64,000 nucleotides of DNA from Wagnerdoeblera sp046292685 (GTDB lineage: Bacteria; Pseudomonadota; Alphaproteobacteria; Rhodobacterales; Rhodobacteraceae): positions 34,018-98,017 of the forward strand of contig NZ_JBKBQM010000004.1 of NCBI RefSeq assembly GCF_046292685.1, read 5' to 3'. The position numbers and the translations under genes are program-made. Position 1 is the first letter of the stretch; every line of letters begins with the position of its first letter. The notes under the pieces were generated by a model. It saw only the letters and a program-made list of their open reading frames with translations. It made no database searches and was not told where the DNA came from. Below are positions 8,789 through 17,463 of this stretch, piece by piece.

Positions 8789-9943
8789 ATGAAGAAACTG
8801 CTTGCAGCCGCCAGCATCCTTGCGCTGTCCACGCTGCCCGGCTGGGCCGAGGCCGTGAAGATCGGCGTCATCACCACGCTGTCGGGCCCGCCCGGCTACA
8901 TCGGCGAACAGATCCGCGATGCGATGGCGCTGGCGGTGGAACAGGGCGGCGGCAAGCTGGGCGGAGTCGAGGTGGAGCTGGTCGTCGAGGATGACGGCCT
9001 GAACCCCGGCAACGGCCGCCAGATCGCCGAAAAGTTCGTCAACGACCAGGGCATCAAGCTGGTCACCGGCATCGTGTTCTCCAACGTCGCGGGCGCCGTG
9101 GTGCCCGACGTGGTGGACAACGGCGCCTTCTACATCTCGCCCAACGCCGGGCCGTCGAACCTGGCCGGGGCGGGCTGCAACGAAAACTACTTCGTCGTCA
9201 GCTGGCAGAACGACAGCCTGCACGAGGCCACCGGCGCCGCCGCGAAATCGCTGGGCTATAAAAAGGCCGTGGCGCTGGCCCCCAACTATCAGGCCGGCAA
9301 GGATGCCATCGCCGGCTTCAAGCGGCTGTTCGAAGGCGAGGTCGAGGAAATCTATACCCAGCTGGACCAGACCGACTTCGCGTCCGAAATGGCCCGCATC
9401 CGCGCTGCCAACCCCGAAGTGGTGTTCCAGTTCCACCCCGGCGGTCTGGGCATCGCGTTCCTCAAGCAGTATCAGCAGGCCGGCCTTCTGGGGCAGATCC
9501 CGATGGTGCTGTCGGAACCCTCGATCGACGGCGTGATCCTGAACGCGGTGGGCGAAGCCGCCATCGGCATCAAGGGCACCACCCACTGGAACGAGGATTT
9601 CGACAACGAGGCCTCCAAGGCCTTCGTCGCCGCCTGGCGCGCCAGGCACGGCGACCGGCCTATCACCTACTACGCCCAGCAGGCCTATGATACCGCGCTG
9701 CTGATCGGCTCGGCCCTGGCCAAGGCGACGCCCGACAACGCCGATGCCTTCCGCGAGGCGCTGCGCGCCGCCGATTTCGCCAGCACCCGCGGCGCCTTTG
9801 CCTGGGGCCCGAACCAGCACCCGGTGCAGAACTGGTACATGGTCGACATCGTCGCCGGCGACGGCGGCAAGCCCAAGGCGGTGACCGGCCCGCTGCTGCG
9901 CGAAATGGTGGGCGACATCTACGCCGAGCAGTGCAAGATGTGA
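8789..9943 (+). CDS. branched-chain amino acid-type ABC importer, periplasmic binding protein
   Basis: 384 residues: a signal peptide with Lys2-Lys3, a hydrophobic core and a likely cleavage after WAEA (residue 22), then the type I periplasmic-binding fold of the LivK family (KIGVITTLSGPPGYIGEQIRDAMALAVEQ near the N terminus). Members bind branched-chain amino acids, amides, urea or aromatic acids in the periplasm. GGGAGA at 8778-8783 is the ribosome site. Two permease and two ATPase genes follow in the LivHMGF order, giving a complete importer. Location beside the dioxygenase and Mo-hydroxylase suggests an aromatic or heteroaromatic acid rather than leucine as ligand; this is inference. Confidence 0.9.
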   Translation: MKKLLAAASILALSTLPGWAEAVKIGVITTLSGPPGYIGEQIRDAMALAVEQGGGKLGGVEVELVVEDDGLNPGNGRQIAEKFVNDQGIKLVTGIVFSNVAGAVVPDVVDNGAFYISPNAGPSNLAGAGCNENYFVVSWQNDSLHEATGAAAKSLGYKKAVALAPNYQAGKDAIAGFKRLFEGEVEEIYTQLDQTDFASEMARIRAANPEVVFQFHPGGLGIAFLKQYQQAGLLGQIPMVLSEPSIDGVILNAVGEAAIGIKGTTHWNEDFDNEASKAFVAAWRARHGDRPITYYAQQAYDTALLIGSALAKATPDNADAFREALRAADFASTRGAFAWGPNQHPVQNWYMVDIVAGDGGKPKAVTGPLLREMVGDIYAEQCKM

Positions 9944-9995
9944 TCCGGCTTCGGGGGTGGCGGCCCGGCTGCCGCCTCCGGCTGCGGTTGCCGCC

Positions 9996-10026
9996 TTCAC
10001 CTTGACCCAAATATCCCCGCCGGAGG
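9996..10026 (-). repeat. dispersed element copy 1 (GGATATTT core, short form)
   Basis: On the minus strand this reads CCTCCGGCGGGGATATTTGG and continues GTCAAGGTGAA. It is one of seven copies in the window. It lies between the binding-protein stop and the first permease start, in the orientation opposite to those genes. It has the short CCTCCGGCGGG upstream arm rather than the long G/C hairpin. Confidence 0.85.
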
Positions 10027-10078
10027 CATCCGACCTTTCCGCAGGCGCCTCCGCCGGGCCATTTGTCGCGCCGGTGCC

Positions 10079-10993
10079 ATGATCCTTGTGCTCGAACAAC
10101 TGCTGAACGGCCTGCAATACGGCGTGATGCTGTTTCTGCTGGCAGCCGGGTTGACCCTGATCTTCGGGATCATGGGGGTCATCAACCTGGCGCACGGGTC
10201 GCTTTACATGATCGGGGCCTATGCCGGCACGCTGGCGGCCGCGGCGACCGGCAATTTCTGGCTGGGCATCCCGGTGGCGCTGGTCGCCGCCGGCGCTGCG
10301 GGGCTGGCGATCGAGGCGCTGGTGATCCGCAGGCTCTATGCCCGCGACCACCTCGATCAGGTGCTGGCCACCTTCGGGCTGATCCTGGTGTTCAACCAGC
10401 TCATCACGCTGACGGTCGGCCGCCAGCCGGTGTTCGTGGCCATTCCCGAAAGCCTGGCGGCCCCGGTCGAACTGTTGCCGGGGCTGTTCTACCCGCCCTA
10501 CCGTCTGGTCATCATCGTTGCGGGGTTGCTGGTGGCCTTCGGGCTGTATCTGCTCATCAACCGCACCCGCATCGGCATGCTGGTGCGCGCCGGTGCCACC
10601 AACCGCGACATGGTGCGCGCGCTGGGGGTGGATATCCGGCTGCTCTACACGGTCGTTTTCGGGCTGGGTGCGCTGCTGGCGGGGTTTGCGGGCTATGTCT
10701 CGGGCCCGATCAGCGCGGTGCAGGTCGGCATGGGCGAACAGATCCTGCTGGCCACCTTTGTCGTGGTGGTGGTGGGGGGCGTCGGCTCGATCAAGGGGGC
10801 CTTCGTGGCGGGGTTGCTGCTGGGCATCGTGGACACGATGCTGCGCGCCTTTCTGCCGGGGCTCCTGCGCGGGGTGATGCCGGCGTCCGAGGCCGATGCG
10901 CTGGGCATCGGCATTGCCTCGATGGGCATCTACCTGTTGATGGCGCTGGTGTTGCTGGTCCGGCCCAAGGGCCTGTTTGCGGCGGGGGCATGA
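10079..10993 (+). CDS. ABC importer permease, LivH type
   Basis: 304 residues with about eight hydrophobic segments and the LivH-family features NGLQYGVMLFLLAAGLTLIF near the N terminus, INLAHGSLYMIGAY, and the cytoplasmic coupling segment RAGATNRDMVRALGVD. It forms one half of the membrane channel of the importer. The start ATG at 10079 follows a dispersed element; no strong Shine-Dalgarno is visible. The second permease begins 3 nt after its stop. Confidence 0.92.
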   Translation: MILVLEQLLNGLQYGVMLFLLAAGLTLIFGIMGVINLAHGSLYMIGAYAGTLAAAATGNFWLGIPVALVAAGAAGLAIEALVIRRLYARDHLDQVLATFGLILVFNQLITLTVGRQPVFVAIPESLAAPVELLPGLFYPPYRLVIIVAGLLVAFGLYLLINRTRIGMLVRAGATNRDMVRALGVDIRLLYTVVFGLGALLAGFAGYVSGPISAVQVGMGEQILLATFVVVVVGGVGSIKGAFVAGLLLGIVDTMLRAFLPGLLRGVMPASEADALGIGIASMGIYLLMALVLLVRPKGLFAAGA

Positions 10994-10996
10994 GGC

Positions 10997-11992
10997 ATGG
11001 CCAATCCTGAAACCCGGGCCCTGTGGCGCAAGGTCGGCATCGTGGTGCTGGCGGCGCTGTTGCTGGCGGTGCCGATGCTGGCCGACGGGTCCACCCTGTC
11101 GCTGGTCACGCGCATCCTGATCTATTCCATCGCGGCGGCCAGCCTGAACCTGGTGCTGGGCTATGGCGGCATGGTCAGCTTTGGCCATGCCGCATTCTTC
11201 GGCATCGGCGGCTATGTCGTGGGGATGCTTTTCGTGCACCATGCCGAAGGTTCGCCGCTGCTGGGGTTCATTCCGGGGTCCAACCAACTGCTGGTCACCG
11301 TGCCGGCGGCGATCCTGGTTTCGGGCCTGCTGGCGGCGGCCATCGGGGCGCTGAGCCTGCGCACCGGCGGGGTGCAGTTCATCATGATAACCCTGGCCTT
11401 TGCGCAGATGATCTTCTTCCTGTTCGTCAGCCTCAAGGCCTATGGCGGCGAGGACGGCATCATCATCCGGCGCACCAACGAGTTCCTTGGCCTGAACATG
11501 CGCGACCGGGTGACGCTGTATTACGTGATGCTCGGGTTCTGGGCGCTGTTCATGCTGGCCTTTTGGCGGGTCATCCATTCCAGCTTCGGCACCGTGCTGC
11601 GCGGGATGAAGCAGAACGAGCGGCGCATGGCGGCGCTGGGCTATGCGCCTTACCGCTACAAGCTTTATGCCTTCGTGCTGTCGGGCATGGGCGCGGGGCT
11701 GGCGGGCGCCCTGATGGCCAACTTCCTGCGCTTTGCCAGCCCCGACATGCTGCACTGGTCGAAATCGGGCGCGCTGATGATGATGGTGATCCTAGGCGGG
11801 GTGGGCACCTATCTGGGCCCGATCTTCGGCACGGCGGCCTATCTGGTGCTGGAAACCTGGCTGGCGGCGAAAACCGAATACTGGCAGCTTTACCTGGGCC
11901 TGATCCTGCTGGCGGTGGTGCTGGGCACAAAGGGCGGCATCAGCGCCGGTCTGGCCTGGGTCGTGGCGCGCGTGACGGGGAGGCGGAAATGA
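10997..11992 (+). CDS. ABC importer permease, LivM type
   Basis: 331 residues with a hydrophobic N-terminal segment and further membrane helices. The LivM hallmarks are LNLVLGYGGMVSFGHAAFFGIGGY, the helix GGVQFIMITLAFAQM, and the coupling segment LRGMKQNERRMAALGYAPYRYK. It partners LivH as the second channel subunit. Its stop overlaps the start of the ATPase gene by 4 nt (ATGA), so translation is coupled. Confidence 0.92.
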   Translation: MANPETRALWRKVGIVVLAALLLAVPMLADGSTLSLVTRILIYSIAAASLNLVLGYGGMVSFGHAAFFGIGGYVVGMLFVHHAEGSPLLGFIPGSNQLLVTVPAAILVSGLLAAAIGALSLRTGGVQFIMITLAFAQMIFFLFVSLKAYGGEDGIIIRRTNEFLGLNMRDRVTLYYVMLGFWALFMLAFWRVIHSSFGTVLRGMKQNERRMAALGYAPYRYKLYAFVLSGMGAGLAGALMANFLRFASPDMLHWSKSGALMMMVILGGVGTYLGPIFGTAAYLVLETWLAAKTEYWQLYLGLILLAVVLGTKGGISAGLAWVVARVTGRRK

Positions 11993-12747
11993 CCGGGCCG
12001 GTGCTGGAGGTTCGCGGGCTGGTCAAGCGCTTTGGCGGCTTGACGGCCACCGACCATGTATCGCTGACCGTGGAGCCGGGCGAGGTGCATGCCCTGATCG
12101 GCCCGAACGGGGCGGGGAAATCCACGCTCATCAACCAGCTGTGCGGCGAACTGGTGCCCGACGAAGGCTCGGTCCGGCTGGGTGGGGCGGATGTGACCGG
12201 CCTGCCGGTGCCCGACCGGGTGGCGCTTGGGCTGGGGCGCACGTTCCAGATCACCAACCTACTGGGCGAGATGAGCGTGCGCGAGAACATCGCCCTGGCC
12301 GTGCAGGCGCGCGAGGGGCACAACTTCCGCATCTGGGATGCGGTGGCGCGCCGCCGCAGCGTCTGGGCGCAAACCGATGCCTTGCTGGCCGGCACCGCGC
12401 TGGACCACCGCGCCCATGTGCCGGTGGCCGGCCTGAGCCACGGCGAAAAGAAGCAGCTGGAACTGCTGGTCGCGCTGGCGCGGCGCCCGCGCATCCTGCT
12501 GCTGGACGAACCGATGGCGGGCCTTGGTGCCGCCGAAAGCCATGACATGATCGGCCGCCTGCGCGAGGTGGCGCAAGCCACGCCGATGCTGCTGGTGGAA
12601 CACGACATGGAGGCGGTGTTCGCGCTGGCCACGCGGATTTCGGTGCTGGTTTACGGGCGCATCATCGCCTCGGGTTCGGTCGAGGACATCCGCGCCAACC
12701 CCGAGGTGCGCGAAGCCTATCTGGGCGCGGAGGACGAGCTGTGCTGA
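11989..12747 (+). CDS. ABC importer ATPase, LivG type
   Basis: 252 residues. Walker A is GPNGAGKS (about 37-44), the signature LSHGEKKQ takes the place of LSGGQ as is usual for LivG, Walker B is RILLLDEP, and the switch histidine is in LLVEHD. It drives the transporter from the cytoplasm. It overlaps livM at its 5' end and livF at its 3' end (GTG start inside its last codons). Confidence 0.93.
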   Translation: MTGPVLEVRGLVKRFGGLTATDHVSLTVEPGEVHALIGPNGAGKSTLINQLCGELVPDEGSVRLGGADVTGLPVPDRVALGLGRTFQITNLLGEMSVRENIALAVQAREGHNFRIWDAVARRRSVWAQTDALLAGTALDHRAHVPVAGLSHGEKKQLELLVALARRPRILLLDEPMAGLGAAESHDMIGRLREVAQATPMLLVEHDMEAVFALATRISVLVYGRIIASGSVEDIRANPEVREAYLGAEDELC

Positions 12748-13442
12748 ACGTATCCGGGCTTTCGGCCGCCTATGGCGCCAGTCAGGTGCTGTTCGACGTG
12801 TCGCTGGACATCGCCGAAGGCGAGGTGGTGACCTTGCTGGGCCGCAACGGCATGGGCAAGACCACCACGGTGCGTTCGATCATGGGGCTTGTGGCGCCGC
12901 GCGGCGGTCAGGTGCAGTTCGAAGGCCGCAGCGTGGCCGGCCTGTCGCCCGAACGCATCGCGCGCATGGGGGCGGGGCTGGTGCCCGAAGGCCGGCAGGT
13001 GTTCCCGACGCTGACGGTGCGCGAAAACCTGGTGGCGACGGCGGCCAACCGGCTGGGCCGGGCCAACCCCTGGACCCTGGCGCGGGTTTACGAGCTGTTC
13101 CCGCGGCTGGGCGAACGCGCGGGGCAACTGGCGGGCACGCTGTCGGGGGGCGAACAGCAGATGCTGGCCGTGGGCCGCGCGCTGATGACCAACCCGCGGC
13201 TGCTGATCCTGGACGAGGCGACCGAGGGGCTGGCGCCGGTGATCCGCACCGAAATCTGGCATGTGATCGAGCGGTTGAAGGCGCAGGGGCAGTCGATCCT
13301 GCTGATCGACAAGAACCTCGGGGTGCTGAAGCGGCTGGCCGACCGGCATTTCATCATCGAAAAGGGGCGCACCGTCTGGTCCGGCACACGCGCGGATCTG
13401 GAGCGGGATGCGGCGATCGTGCAGGGGTATGTCGGGCTCTGA
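12741..13442 (+). CDS. ABC importer ATPase, LivF type
   Basis: 233 residues, starting with GTG at 12741 inside the end of the preceding ATPase gene. Walker A is GRNGMGKT, the signature is LSGGEQQ, and Walker B is LLILDEATEGL. The LivF switch histidine of VEQN/VEHN is replaced by ILLIDKNLG, where Lys occupies the expected His/Gln position; LivF proteins often show VEQN, so this is a modest oddity. It completes the importer. A 75-bp gap separates it from the aspartate dehydrogenase gene. Confidence 0.92.
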   Translation: MLNVSGLSAAYGASQVLFDVSLDIAEGEVVTLLGRNGMGKTTTVRSIMGLVAPRGGQVQFEGRSVAGLSPERIARMGAGLVPEGRQVFPTLTVRENLVATAANRLGRANPWTLARVYELFPRLGERAGQLAGTLSGGEQQMLAVGRALMTNPRLLILDEATEGLAPVIRTEIWHVIERLKAQGQSILLIDKNLGVLKRLADRHFIIEKGRTVWSGTRADLERDAAIVQGYVGL

Positions 13443-13517
13443 CCCTGCGGCGCGGCGTGGTGCGGCCGGGGGCCGGCGACCCGCGGGATCGGGTGTTTCA
13501 AGGCAAGGGGCAAGGCG

Positions 13518-14297
13518 ATGCGGCTGGTTCTGGTAGGCTGGGGGGCCATTGCGCAGCGGGTGGCGGGGATGCTGCCGGCCGGCGTGGTGCTGGCCGGCGT
13601 CGGCCTGCGGCCCGGGTCGGGCGCGGTGCTGCCGGCGGGGGTCGCGCGGGTCGAGGCGCCCGAGGGGCTGGCCGCGCTGGCGCCCGGGCTGGTGATCGAG
13701 GCCGCGGGCCGCGCGGCGGTGGCGCCCTGGGGCATGGCCGCGCTGGCGGCGGGGGCGGATTATGCGCCGGTTTCCACCTCGGCGCTGACCGATGCGGCGT
13801 TGCTGGCGGGGCTGGTGGCGGCCGCGCGGGCGGCGGGGCGGCAGGTGCTGATCCCGCCCGGGGCGCTGGGGGGCATCGACGCGCTGGCCGCGGCGGCGCG
13901 GCTGCCGCTGGCGCGCGTGCGCCACGAGATCGTCAAGCCGCCGGCCGCCTGGCGCGGCACCGAGGCCGAGGCGCTGTGCGACCTGGGCGCGCTGGCGGCG
14001 CCGGTGACCTTCTGGCAGGGGCCGGCCGCCGAGGCCGCGGCGCGGTTTCCGCAGAATGCCAATGTGGCGGCGATTTCGGCGCTGGCCGGGCTGGGGATGG
14101 CGGGCACCGAGGTGGCGCTGGTGGCCGACCCGGGGGCCGCGCGCAACGCGCACCGGCTGACCGCCACGGGCGATTTCGGCGCGCTGTCGGTGGTGCTGGA
14201 AAACCGCCCGATGGCCACGAACCCCAAGACCTCGGAACTGACCGCGCTGAGCCTGGTGCGGCTGATTGCAAACCGTATCGACCCCCTGGCGATCTGA
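13518..14297 (+). CDS. L-aspartate dehydrogenase (NadX family)
   Basis: 259 residues. The Rossmann motif is VGWGAIAQRV (6-15). Family signatures are IPPGALGGIDAL (112-123), FPQNANVAA (177-185), the catalytic His212 in ARNAHRL, and NPKTSELTALSLV (235-247). The enzyme oxidises L-aspartate to iminoaspartate and ammonia with NAD(P)+, or runs in reverse. In some bacteria iminoaspartate feeds NAD synthesis. Here it sits in a catabolic island next to a formamidase-like hydrolase, so nitrogen release from, or reductive amination of, a ring-derived C4 fragment is possible. Its stop overlaps the next start (TGATG). Confidence 0.88.
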   Translation: MRLVLVGWGAIAQRVAGMLPAGVVLAGVGLRPGSGAVLPAGVARVEAPEGLAALAPGLVIEAAGRAAVAPWGMAALAAGADYAPVSTSALTDAALLAGLVAAARAAGRQVLIPPGALGGIDALAAAARLPLARVRHEIVKPPAAWRGTEAEALCDLGALAAPVTFWQGPAAEAAARFPQNANVAAISALAGLGMAGTEVALVADPGAARNAHRLTATGDFGALSVVLENRPMATNPKTSELTALSLVRLIANRIDPLAI

Positions 14298-15163
14298 TGA
14301 ACCTTGCTGCCGAAGCCGCCTGGCCCCGCGACCGCCTGGATGCCGATTACACCGCGCGCCTGACCTGTTCCGAGGCCGATTTCCACCGCATCGTCGGCGA
14401 TTATGCCCGCCTGTCGGCGGCGGCGCTGGCGCTGCCCGGCGCGCGCAGCGGGCTGGTCTACGACCCGGTGTCGGGCGAGGCGCTGGACCTGTTCGGCACC
14501 GTTCCGGGCGAGGCGCGGCCGTGCTTCGTGTTCATCCACGGCGGTTACTGGCGGGCGCTGTCGCGCGGGGCTTCGGCCTTCATGGCGCCGATGCTGGCGG
14601 CGCGGGGCATCGCCTGTGCCGTGCCCGATTACACCCTGGCCCCGGCGGTAAGCCTGACCGAGATCACCCGCCAGTGCCGCGCGGCGCTGGCCTGGCTGTG
14701 GCAGAACGCCGACAGCCTCGGCATCGACCGGGGGCGCATCGTGGTCGGCGGGTCCAGCGCCGGGGGGCATCTGGCGGCGGCGGTGGCCGCCGGGGGCTGG
14801 CAAGCCGCCGCCGGCCTGCCGCCCCAGCCCCTGCACGGGCTGATGCCGGTGTCGGGGTTGTTCGAGCTGGCACCGCTGGCGTCGAGCCATGTGCAGGACT
14901 GGATGCGCCTTACCCCCGCCGAGGTCGCGGGCCTGAGCCCGCTGCGGCATCTGCCCGCCGCCCCGCTGCCGGCCGTGGTGGCCCTGGCCGAAGCCGAGAC
15001 CCCGGGCTTTCACCGCCAGAGCGCGGCCTATGCCGCCGCGATCGGCGCGCCGGTGCTGGAGGTGCCGGGGCGCAACCACTTCGATGTGATCCTGGACTGG
15101 ACCGACCCTGACAGCGCGATGTCGCGCCGCCTGCTGGCGCTGTTGCAGGCGTCAGTCGCCTGA
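14297..15163 (+). CDS. alpha/beta hydrolase, arylformamidase-like
   Basis: 288 residues. The oxyanion-hole motif HGGYW (81-85) is the one seen in animal and bacterial kynurenine formamidases and related esterases. The nucleophile is Ser154 in GGSSAGGH, and the catalytic histidine is likely His261 in PGRNHFDV. The expected acid is replaced by a Glu-rich stretch VALAEAETPGF (about 228-237). Such enzymes hydrolyse N-formylkynurenine or other N-acyl and ester bonds in the cytoplasm. It is the last gene of the island and its 3' end overlaps the convergent zapE by 12 nt. Together with the dioxygenase it points to a tryptophan/kynurenine-like or anthranilate-like substrate. Confidence 0.82.
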   Translation: MNLAAEAAWPRDRLDADYTARLTCSEADFHRIVGDYARLSAAALALPGARSGLVYDPVSGEALDLFGTVPGEARPCFVFIHGGYWRALSRGASAFMAPMLAARGIACAVPDYTLAPAVSLTEITRQCRAALAWLWQNADSLGIDRGRIVVGGSSAGGHLAAAVAAGGWQAAAGLPPQPLHGLMPVSGLFELAPLASSHVQDWMRLTPAEVAGLSPLRHLPAAPLPAVVALAEAETPGFHRQSAAYAAAIGAPVLEVPGRNHFDVILDWTDPDSAMSRRLLALLQASVA

Positions 15164-16243
15164 GCCTGCACCCCAGTCGGCGCCCTGCATCTCGCGCAGG
15201 CGGCTGGCGGTGCGTTCGAACTCGAAGGCGCCGGCGCCTTCGAGATAGAGCCGTTCGGGCACATCGGCGGCGCTGGCAATCAGCCGCACGCGGCCTTCGT
15301 AAAGCGCGTCGATCAGGGTGACGAAGCGCTTGGCCTCGTTGTAGTTGGTGGCCGAAAGGCGGGGAATGTCCTCGACCATCAGCACGCGCACGGCGCCGGC
15401 GATGGCCAGATAGTCGGCCGGGCCCAGCGGGCGGCCGCAGAGATCCCAGAACGAGGCGCGGGCGACACCGTTCTGCACATGATCCAGCACCAGATCGCGG
15501 CCGTTGACGACCAGCCGCAAGGGCGCGCCCGGGCCGCCGCCGGTCAGATCGTGCCACATCGCGGTCATGGCGGCGTGGGCGGCGGCATCGGCCGGGGTGA
15601 AATAGACCTGCGCCCCCTGCAGGCGGTGCTGGCGGTAATCGGTCGGGCTTTCCAGGTGAACGACCTGCATGCGGCTGTTCAGGAAGTCGATGAAGGGCAG
15701 GAACAGCGCGCGGTTCAGCCCGTTCTTGTAAAGGTCTTCGGGCGGGCGGTTCGAGGTGGTGACGATCACCACCCCCGCATCGGTCAGCAACTGAAAGAGC
15801 CGCCCCACGATCATCGCATCGGTGATGTCGGTGATCTGCATTTCGTCGAAGGCCAGGCAGCGCAGGTCGCGCGCCACGGCGGCGGCCACGGGGGCCAGCG
15901 CATCATCGACCCCGGTCTTGCGCACCTCGTGCATGGCGCGGTGGATTTCCTGCATGAAGGCGTGGAAATGCACCCGCCGCTTGCCCGGGATGCCGAGGTT
16001 TTCGGTGAACAGGTCCATCAGCATCGACTTGCCGCGCCCGACCCCGCCCCACAGGTAAAGCCCGCGCGGCACCGCCGGCGCCTTGCGCAGAAAGCCCGCC
16101 AGCAGCCCGCGCGGGCGGGTGGGGTTGGCCTCGAGCCAGAGGCGCAACTCCTCCAGCAGCGGCAGCACCGCGTGCTGTGCCGGATCGGGGCGCAGGGTGC
16201 CGGCGGCAACGCGGGCGTCGTAAAGGGCGGGCAGGCTGGTCAT
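15152..16243 (-). CDS. zapE: cell division protein ZapE (AFG1-like ATPase)
   Basis: 363 residues. Walker A is GGVGRGKSML (about 67-76), followed by the family block RRVHFHAFMQEIHRAMH, Walker B CLAFDEMQITD and sensor 1 TTSNRPPEDLYKNGL. ZapE is a soluble ATPase that interacts with the Z-ring; mitochondrial AFG1 relatives act in protein quality control. The length is typical. In many Alphaproteobacteria it neighbours mdh/suc genes, which are not seen here. Confidence 0.92.
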   Translation of the reverse strand: MTSLPALYDARVAAGTLRPDPAQHAVLPLLEELRLWLEANPTRPRGLLAGFLRKAPAVPRGLYLWGGVGRGKSMLMDLFTENLGIPGKRRVHFHAFMQEIHRAMHEVRKTGVDDALAPVAAAVARDLRCLAFDEMQITDITDAMIVGRLFQLLTDAGVVIVTTSNRPPEDLYKNGLNRALFLPFIDFLNSRMQVVHLESPTDYRQHRLQGAQVYFTPADAAAHAAMTAMWHDLTGGGPGAPLRLVVNGRDLVLDHVQNGVARASFWDLCGRPLGPADYLAIAGAVRVLMVEDIPRLSATNYNEAKRFVTLIDALYEGRVRLIASAADVPERLYLEGAGAFEFERTASRLREMQGADWGAGSGD

Positions 16244-16290
16244 GCCCGCGGCTTAGCGCGGCGCGGCGCCAAGGAAAAGGGGCTGCCGGC

Positions 16291-17463
16291 CTAGCGTTCG
16301 CGCAGCGCCTCGCGCGATTTGTATAGCGGCTTGAGCAGATAGTGCAGCACGGTCTTGGACCCGGTGTGCAGTTCCACCGCGGCCTGCATCCCGGGGCGGA
16401 TTTCCAGGTTGCGTTGCCGGTCGGTCAGGTGAGACAGGTCCACCGACAGGGTCACGCGGTAATGCGGGTCGCCATCCTTGGCGCGTTCGTCCTTGAACGT
16501 GTCGGCCGAAACGAAGCTGACCGCGCCCTTGAGCGAGCCGTAGATGGTATAGTCGTAGGCCGACAGCTTGATCGTGGCGGCCTGGCCGACCTTGACGTTG
16601 GCGATGTCTTCGGGGCGCACGCGGGCCTCGATGAACAGTTCCTCGTCCAGGGGGATGATCTGGAGGATCTCCTCGCCGGGGCGCACGACGCCGCCGATGG
16701 TGGTGACCTTGAGCGCGTTCACCACCCCGCGCATGGGCGAGGACAGCACGGTGCGGTCCAGCTGGTCTTGCGCGGCCTTCAGCGTCTGGCGCAAGGACGC
16801 CAGTTCCTTGAGCGTGTCGGAAAGTGCGCCGGCGCGTTCCAGCCCGGTCTGGGTGACCACCTCCTTGTGGCGGTTTTCGGCATCGGAATGGGCCTTGCGC
16901 GCGCGTGTCACCTCGATCAGCGACACGATTTCCTTTTTATGAAGGTCTTCCAGCAGCTTGCGTTCGCGGGCGGCCTCGTCCAGCACGCGTTTGGTGCCGT
17001 CGCGGCGGCTTTCGTAATCGGCCTGGCGCGCGGCCAGCAGCGCGCGTTCCGAGGCGACCATCGCCGGCACCCGTTCGGCCAGCGCGGGCGGCACCGCAAA
17101 ATTGCGGGCGCCTTCGATTTCGGCCTCCAGCCGCAGGCGGCGCACCTCGAGCGTGGCGATCTGCTGGCTCAGGTCGTCGACCTGGCTTTGGAATTGCGTG
17201 CCGTAAAGCCGGGCCAGCACATCGCCGGGGTTCACCACATCGCCTTCGCGGACGTGCAGTTCGGCCAGGATGCCGCCTTCGAGGTTCTGGATGATCTGCG
17301 GCCGCGAGGACGAGACGATCTCGCCTTGCCCGCGCACGATTTCCTCGACCGTGGCAAAGGCGGCCCAGCCGATGAACAGCACCACGACCGCCGCCACCAG
17401 CCGGATGACAAGGCTGGGGCCGCGGCTCTGGTCGTCCAGTTCCTGATCGTAGGCGATGGTCAT
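16291..17463 (-). CDS. type I secretion membrane fusion protein, HlyD family
   Basis: 390 residues. One membrane helix near the N terminus (VIRLVAAVVVLFIGWAAF, about 18-35) is followed by a lipoyl half (GGILAELHVREGDVVNPGDVLARL), a long coiled-coil hairpin (about 90-240) and the second lipoyl half with the HlyD signature VRPGEEILQIIPLDEEL. It links the inner-membrane ABC exporter to the TolC-like protein. The ATG overlaps the ABC gene stop by 4 nt. The operon order adhesin, tolC, ABC, hlyD identifies the adhesin as the probable cargo. Confidence 0.92.
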   Translation of the reverse strand: MTIAYDQELDDQSRGPSLVIRLVAAVVVLFIGWAAFATVEEIVRGQGEIVSSSRPQIIQNLEGGILAELHVREGDVVNPGDVLARLYGTQFQSQVDDLSQQIATLEVRRLRLEAEIEGARNFAVPPALAERVPAMVASERALLAARQADYESRRDGTKRVLDEAARERKLLEDLHKKEIVSLIEVTRARKAHSDAENRHKEVVTQTGLERAGALSDTLKELASLRQTLKAAQDQLDRTVLSSPMRGVVNALKVTTIGGVVRPGEEILQIIPLDEELFIEARVRPEDIANVKVGQAATIKLSAYDYTIYGSLKGAVSFVSADTFKDERAKDGDPHYRVTLSVDLSHLTDRQRNLEIRPGMQAAVELHTGSKTVLHYLLKPLYKSREALRER

